DNA from: Bacillota bacterium
Lineage (GTDB): Bacteria; Bacillota; DTU025
Direction: 5' to 3'
Length of the DNA: 7,989 nt
Assembly (NCBI GenBank): GCA_012842765.1
Contig: DUWJ01000041.1
Span: forward strand, 1-7,989
Shown in pieces: positions 5,412 to 7,989 of the stretch. The notes under the pieces are model-generated. The model saw only the letters and a program-made list of their open reading frames with translations. It was not told the DNA's origin and did not search any database. How positions within the stretch are numbered: position 1 is the stretch's first letter; the number at the start of each line of letters is the position of its first letter. Both the position numbers and the translations under genes were made by a program.

Positions 5412-5459
5412 ATCGGTGGGTTTGCAGGCTCAGGCGATGGTCTTTAGGACACACTGCGC

Positions 5460-5978
5460 CTAACGGTCGAAGTAAGGGTTTTTTCCGGATGCCGAAAGGG
5501 GCACTCCGCAGGCTACGTCTGCGTCTACGAGGCCCATCTTGCGGGCTACAACCCCGATCCGGTACATGATCCTGTTGTCTACATTATGTATTGACGCTGT
5601 TTTCGCAGCTGATCCCAGCGCAATCCCGAGGTCAACTAGGCGCCATGCGCAGATCGGTCCGGCAAACTCTCGACCCTCAGCGAGATCGGGCAGGTCTGCG
5701 CAGGCAGAATAGCCACATGCGCCGCAATTGAGGCCACAGGGGGCTGCATCTTTTAAGCCTACAAGGAGCAGCGCCCCGGCTGCAGCAACGCCACGGGCGT
5801 CCCTGTCATAGTTTTTCTTGCCGGTCTCTTGGCCGTAGAGTTCCATCTGCTCTGCCAGGCTTTTCAGATCATCGCCTGCCACTACCTTGGTGACCACGAA
5901 ATCCTTCCCGACCGCCTTGGGCGCGGTTCGCGCCGAAATCTCCATCAGTTGGGCCACAAGCTCAAGCGCATCTTCCAT
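5460..5978 (-). CDS. DUF2148 ferredoxin-domain protein
   Basis: This is an uncharacterised protein of the DUF2148 family, 172 residues, near the family's usual length. The centre has a cysteine cluster, C81-x3-C85-x2-C88-x4-C93 (in APCGLNCGACGYSAC), with C110 in GPICAWR. This is consistent with an iron-sulfur cluster, most likely 4Fe-4S. C157 (ACGVPLSASGKN) is a sixth cysteine. The C-terminal part carries the family's conserved DLGIALGSAAKTASIHNVDN (116-135), MYRIGVVA and SGKNPYFDR blocks. The N-terminus (MEDALELVAQLMEIS) is helical, with no signal or membrane segment. It is the last gene of the minus-strand pyr operon, 133 bases after pyrE. The gap includes a strong hairpin, so separate expression is possible. 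GAGG lies only 3 bases before the ATG, a poor ribosome binding site. No reaction is known; a redox or assembly role in pyrimidine synthesis is only a guess from position. Confidence 0.9.
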   Translation of the reverse strand: MEDALELVAQLMEISARTAPKAVGKDFVVTKVVAGDDLKSLAEQMELYGQETGKKNYDRDARGVAAAGALLLVGLKDAAPCGLNCGACGYSACADLPDLAEGREFAGPICAWRLVDLGIALGSAAKTASIHNVDNRIMYRIGVVARKMGLVDADVACGVPLSASGKNPYFDR

Positions 5979-5993
5979 ATTCCTCTTCGCGCT

Positions 5994-6033
5994 CCCGGGC
6001 CGTGCGGGCCCGGGCTGGCGCCCTGCCTCCTTT
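5994..6033 (-). promoter_or_regulatory. GC hairpin and orphan Shine-Dalgarno in the pyrE-DUF2148 gap
   Basis: On the minus strand AAAGGAGG (6033-6026) is a strong ribosome binding sequence with no start codon at a usable distance. It is followed by an all-GC 8-bp hairpin (5994-6001 pairing with 6007-6014, loop of 5) that ends 15 bases before the DUF2148 ATG. No T run follows. Possible readings are an RNA-processing or stability hairpin, a structure that brings the distant binding site near the weak ATG, or the scar of a lost small gene. Confidence 0.4.
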
Positions 6034-6111
6034 CAGATGGTATGCTGTAGACATAGTACTTGGCCAATAGGCAAATTCCTCTTAGAAGGGGACGATGGCA
6101 CGGATTAGCAG

Positions 6112-6708
6112 CTACTTGCGGCTTCCAGGCTTCACCGGCTCCGATCCCCCGCGGCAGAGCGGACAATCGGCGGCGTCCCAAGAGACGACTTCCATGGTGA
6201 TGACCGCGCGCTGCTTCACGCCAAAGTCGATTGCGCCGTTGCTCCTGTCCACCAAAACCCCCACGCCTGCTACGATTCCGCCGGACTTTTCTACCAGGCT
6301 CATCACTTCCCTTACTGAGCTTCCGGTGGTTGTGACGTCTTCTACGACGAGTACTCGTTGGCATGGGGTGATGGAAAATCCCCGACGGAGGGCCATCGTG
6401 CCCGAACTGTCGCGCTCTGCGAAGATTGCGGGCACACCCAGTTGTCGTCCGGTTTCGTAGGCGACGATGATGCCGCCCATAGCCGGGCCTATAACGAGGT
6501 CGATCTGGTCATCCGCGAAATCCTCTGCCAGCCAGCGTGCCAACTTTTCAGTGTATTGCGGGAATTTGAGGACCTGAGCGCACTGCATGTATCTATCACT
6601 GTGCCTTCCGGAGGTGAGCAGGAAATGACCATCGAGAAGAGCTCCGGATTCGGTGAAGATCTCCAGGGCCTCCTTCAGATGGTCGTTGCAGCCAGGTTCA
6701 TTGCCCAT
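6112..6708 (-). CDS. pyrE: Orotate phosphoribosyltransferase
   Basis: It joins orotate to PRPP to make orotidine 5'-monophosphate, the fifth step of de novo UMP synthesis, in the cytoplasm as a dimer. From ATG 6708 it has 198 residues, a normal length. The PRPP-binding loop is VLVVEDVTTTGSSV (119-132) with the acidic pair E123-D124. Substrate residues show in HFLLTSGRHSDRYMQ (28-42) and in IGPAMGGI (73-80). AERDSSGTMALRRGF (97-111) is the catalytic flexible loop region. The tail DCPLCRGGSEPVKPGSRK (181-198) has the CPxC and KPGSR ending common in Bacillota PyrE. The start is set by GAGAGGTG (6724-6717) 8 bases upstream. The frame is open to an ATG at 6747, adding 13 basic residues that lie inside pyrF. 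The gene overlaps the end of pyrF by 11 bases, so translation is probably coupled. Confidence 0.96.
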   Translation of the reverse strand: MGNEPGCNDHLKEALEIFTESGALLDGHFLLTSGRHSDRYMQCAQVLKFPQYTEKLARWLAEDFADDQIDLVIGPAMGGIIVAYETGRQLGVPAIFAERDSSGTMALRRGFSITPCQRVLVVEDVTTTGSSVREVMSLVEKSGGIVAGVGVLVDRSNGAIDFGVKQRAVITMEVVSWDAADCPLCRGGSEPVKPGSRK

Positions 6709-7465
6709 ATGCCAAACACCTCTCTTTTTCGGCCTTAGCTTCGGCAATCTCCATCACTATTCTCCTTGCAGCTTCAAGTCTGTTTTCGGCTCGGGTGATG
6801 GGGCGTCCCACAACTATGTAATCGGCGCCGAGGGCGATGGCTTTCGCTGGAGTAGTTATTCTGCGTTGGTCGTCTGTGGCCAGACCTGCGCTCCAAGATG
6901 GACGAATTCCGGGGGTGACGATCTTGATTTCGGGTCCGCACGCTTTCCGCACGGCGACTATCTCCCGGGGTGAACAGACTACGCCGCCTGCGCCGCATTC
7001 CTGCGCCAGTTTGGCCCAGGATGCAGCCACTTCCTCGACGGAGGCATCGTGTATTAACATCTCTTTATCGAGTTGTTCCTGACCGATGCTGGTAAGCACC
7101 GTCACAGCGAGGATGAGCGGCTCATCCGCTCCGCAAGCGGCACTTTCGTCCTTCACAGCTTCGGCCAAGGCTTTTAGCATGTGGGTTCCGCCTGCCGCAT
7201 GGACAGTGAACATGGCGCATCCGAGCCTCGCCATGATTCTGCCTGCAGCCGCAACCGTGTTGGGGATGTCGTGAAACTTGAGGTCTACGAACACCTGTCC
7301 GCCCAGCTTTTGGATACTCCTGACTACATCAGGGCCTTCGCTGTTGAAAAGCTGCATCCCGATTTTAAAGGCGCCGGCTTCACCAGCGAGCTCGTGCGCT
7401 ATTGCCAAAGCTTCTTTTTTGGTGTCGACGTCGAGGGCTACGATGAGGGCGTCCTTAGGTTCCAT
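6698..7465 (-). CDS. pyrF: Orotidine 5'-phosphate decarboxylase
   Basis: It removes CO2 from OMP to give UMP, the last step of de novo pyrimidine synthesis. From ATG 7465 it has 255 residues, slightly long for the short bacterial type because of a charged C-terminal tail (MEIAEAKAEKERCLAYGQ). Landmarks are ALIVALDVD (6-14), FKIGMQLF with Lys34 (33-40), the catalytic D61-x-K63-x-x-D66 in VFVDLKFHDIPNT (58-70), TPGIRP (184-189) with DDQRRITTP (198-206) for phosphate closure, and VGRPIT (219-224) for the phosphate. All are intact. The start is chosen for AAAAGGAG (7481-7474) 8 bases upstream. An earlier in-frame ATG at 7504 overlaps the pyrD stop by ATGA but has no good binding site, and its 13 residues do not look like PyrF. 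It is translated after pyrD and before pyrE, with 35 bases to pyrD. Confidence 0.96.
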   Translation of the reverse strand: MEPKDALIVALDVDTKKEALAIAHELAGEAGAFKIGMQLFNSEGPDVVRSIQKLGGQVFVDLKFHDIPNTVAAAGRIMARLGCAMFTVHAAGGTHMLKALAEAVKDESAACGADEPLILAVTVLTSIGQEQLDKEMLIHDASVEEVAASWAKLAQECGAGGVVCSPREIVAVRKACGPEIKIVTPGIRPSWSAGLATDDQRRITTPAKAIALGADYIVVGRPITRAENRLEAARRIVMEIAEAKAEKERCLAYGQ

Positions 7466-7500
7466 ATCGCACGCTCCTTTTGCGGCGGCGTCTTTACATC

Positions 7501-7989
7501 TCATTTGAGAGCCGCCCCGATAATCTGGTCAATGCTTTCGAGATCGTGGGAGATCAGATAATCCCTAACTCCTTCAATGACTTCCATGGCAAGTGTGGGG
7601 CGGATGAAGGTTCCCGTCCCGATCGATACTGCCGTTGCACCCGCCATGTGAAACTCCAGGGCGTCCTTGGCCGAGATGATACCGCCCCCGCCCAGAATGG
7701 GAATGTCGACCTCCCTTGCGACCTGGTATATCATGCGAAGAGCTACTGGCTTTATGGCGGGTCCTGAAAGCCCGCCGAAGACGTTCCCCAATACGGGACA
7801 CCTGTTTTCCACGTCAATCGCCATGCCCGCAAGCGTGTTTATCATCGATATGGCGTCAGCGCCCGCATCCTGGCAGGCTGAGGCTATGGCGACGATATCG
7901 GCGACGTTGGGAGAGAGTTTCGGGATTACCGGAAGTGATGTAACGCTACGGACCGCGCTCACTACTTCCCGGGCTGCGCCGGGGTCAGC
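7501..7989 (-). CDS. pyrD: Dihydroorotate dehydrogenase, class 1B catalytic subunit (C-terminal part)
   Basis: It oxidises dihydroorotate to orotate using FMN. In class 1B enzymes electrons go to NAD+ through the PyrK iron-sulfur flavoprotein subunit. The frame is open to the right edge, and the window holds the last 162 residues of about 300. Visible are [13 protein letters not shown] (20-32), with the lysine and Asn around the orotate and FMN site, [12 protein letters not shown] (48-59), [19 protein letters not shown] (72-90), and the FMN-phosphate loops ILGGGGI (98-104) and [10 protein letters not shown] (122-131). The LSPNVxDI and NTxxGMAID wording is class 1B-like. The catalytic Cys loop (NISCPN in relatives) should lie just beyond base 7989. 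A pyrK gene would be expected further right but is not in view. The first visible residues, [10 protein letters not shown], match the usual DPEAAxEVV segment, so the frame is right. Confidence 0.95.
   Translation of the reverse strand, partial: ADPGAAREVVSAVRSVTSLPVIPKLSPNVADIVAIASACQDAGADAISMINTLAGMAIDVENRCPVLGNVFGGLSGPAIKPVALRMIYQVAREVDIPILGGGGIISAKDALEFHMAGATAVSIGTGTFIRPTLAMEVIEGVRDYLISHDLESIDQIIGAALK

Noticed and set aside
7501..7504. ATGA overlap suggesting a pyrF start at 7504
   Set aside because: The overlap is attractive, but no ribosome binding site precedes it, while AAAAGGAG is ideally placed for ATG 7465, where PyrF homology begins.

Overview
The window looks like a chromosomal segment of a Gram-positive-type bacterium, most likely Bacillota (Clostridia/Limnochordia-like). 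The grounds are strong GGAGG-type ribosome binding sites, probable TTG and GTG starts, moderately high GC coding sequence, and a pyrD-pyrF-pyrE gene order with a class 1B-type dihydroorotate dehydrogenase and a PyrE of the CxxC-tail kind. The taxon is an inference; nothing here fixes a genus.

Layout. Bases 1-325 (minus strand) hold a badly decayed IS110-family transposase, readable only by jumping between frames. Bases 326-683 have no gene; they hold a G-quadruplex-type motif and the hsp20 ribosome binding site. Three single plus-strand genes follow: a small heat-shock protein (684-1121), a nitroreductase (probable TTG start at 1340, to 1870, with a terminator behind it) and an SfsA homologue (2069-2926, preceded by a 12-bp stem-loop). 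A sigma-A-type promoter at 3043-3071 then drives a two-gene ABC-2 exporter: ATPase (probable GTG start at 3185, to 4162) and permease (4159-4938), overlapping by ATGA. Directly behind it lies what I read as the wreck of a second ABC ATPase gene (5004-5311). It keeps a good ribosome binding site, the N-terminal strand region up to Walker A, and the region around the H-loop, but carries a nonsense codon, a frameshift and a large internal deletion.

From 5460 to the right edge everything is on the minus strand. It is the distal part of a pyrimidine biosynthesis operon read right to left: pyrD (5' end beyond the window), pyrF, pyrE, then a DUF2148 ferredoxin-domain protein. PyrD oxidises dihydroorotate to orotate, PyrE adds phosphoribose to give OMP, and PyrF decarboxylates OMP to UMP. 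The DUF2148 protein is an uncharacterised probable iron-sulfur protein that may or may not belong to the pathway. The exporter operon and the pyr operon converge on 5312-5459, which holds a 15-bp perfect inverted repeat.

No clearly new biological system is visible. The points most worth a second look are the degraded second ABC ATPase, the IS110 relic with its upstream noncoding stretch, the DUF2148 gene at the end of the pyr operon, and several hairpins and palindromes in leaders and intergenic regions.
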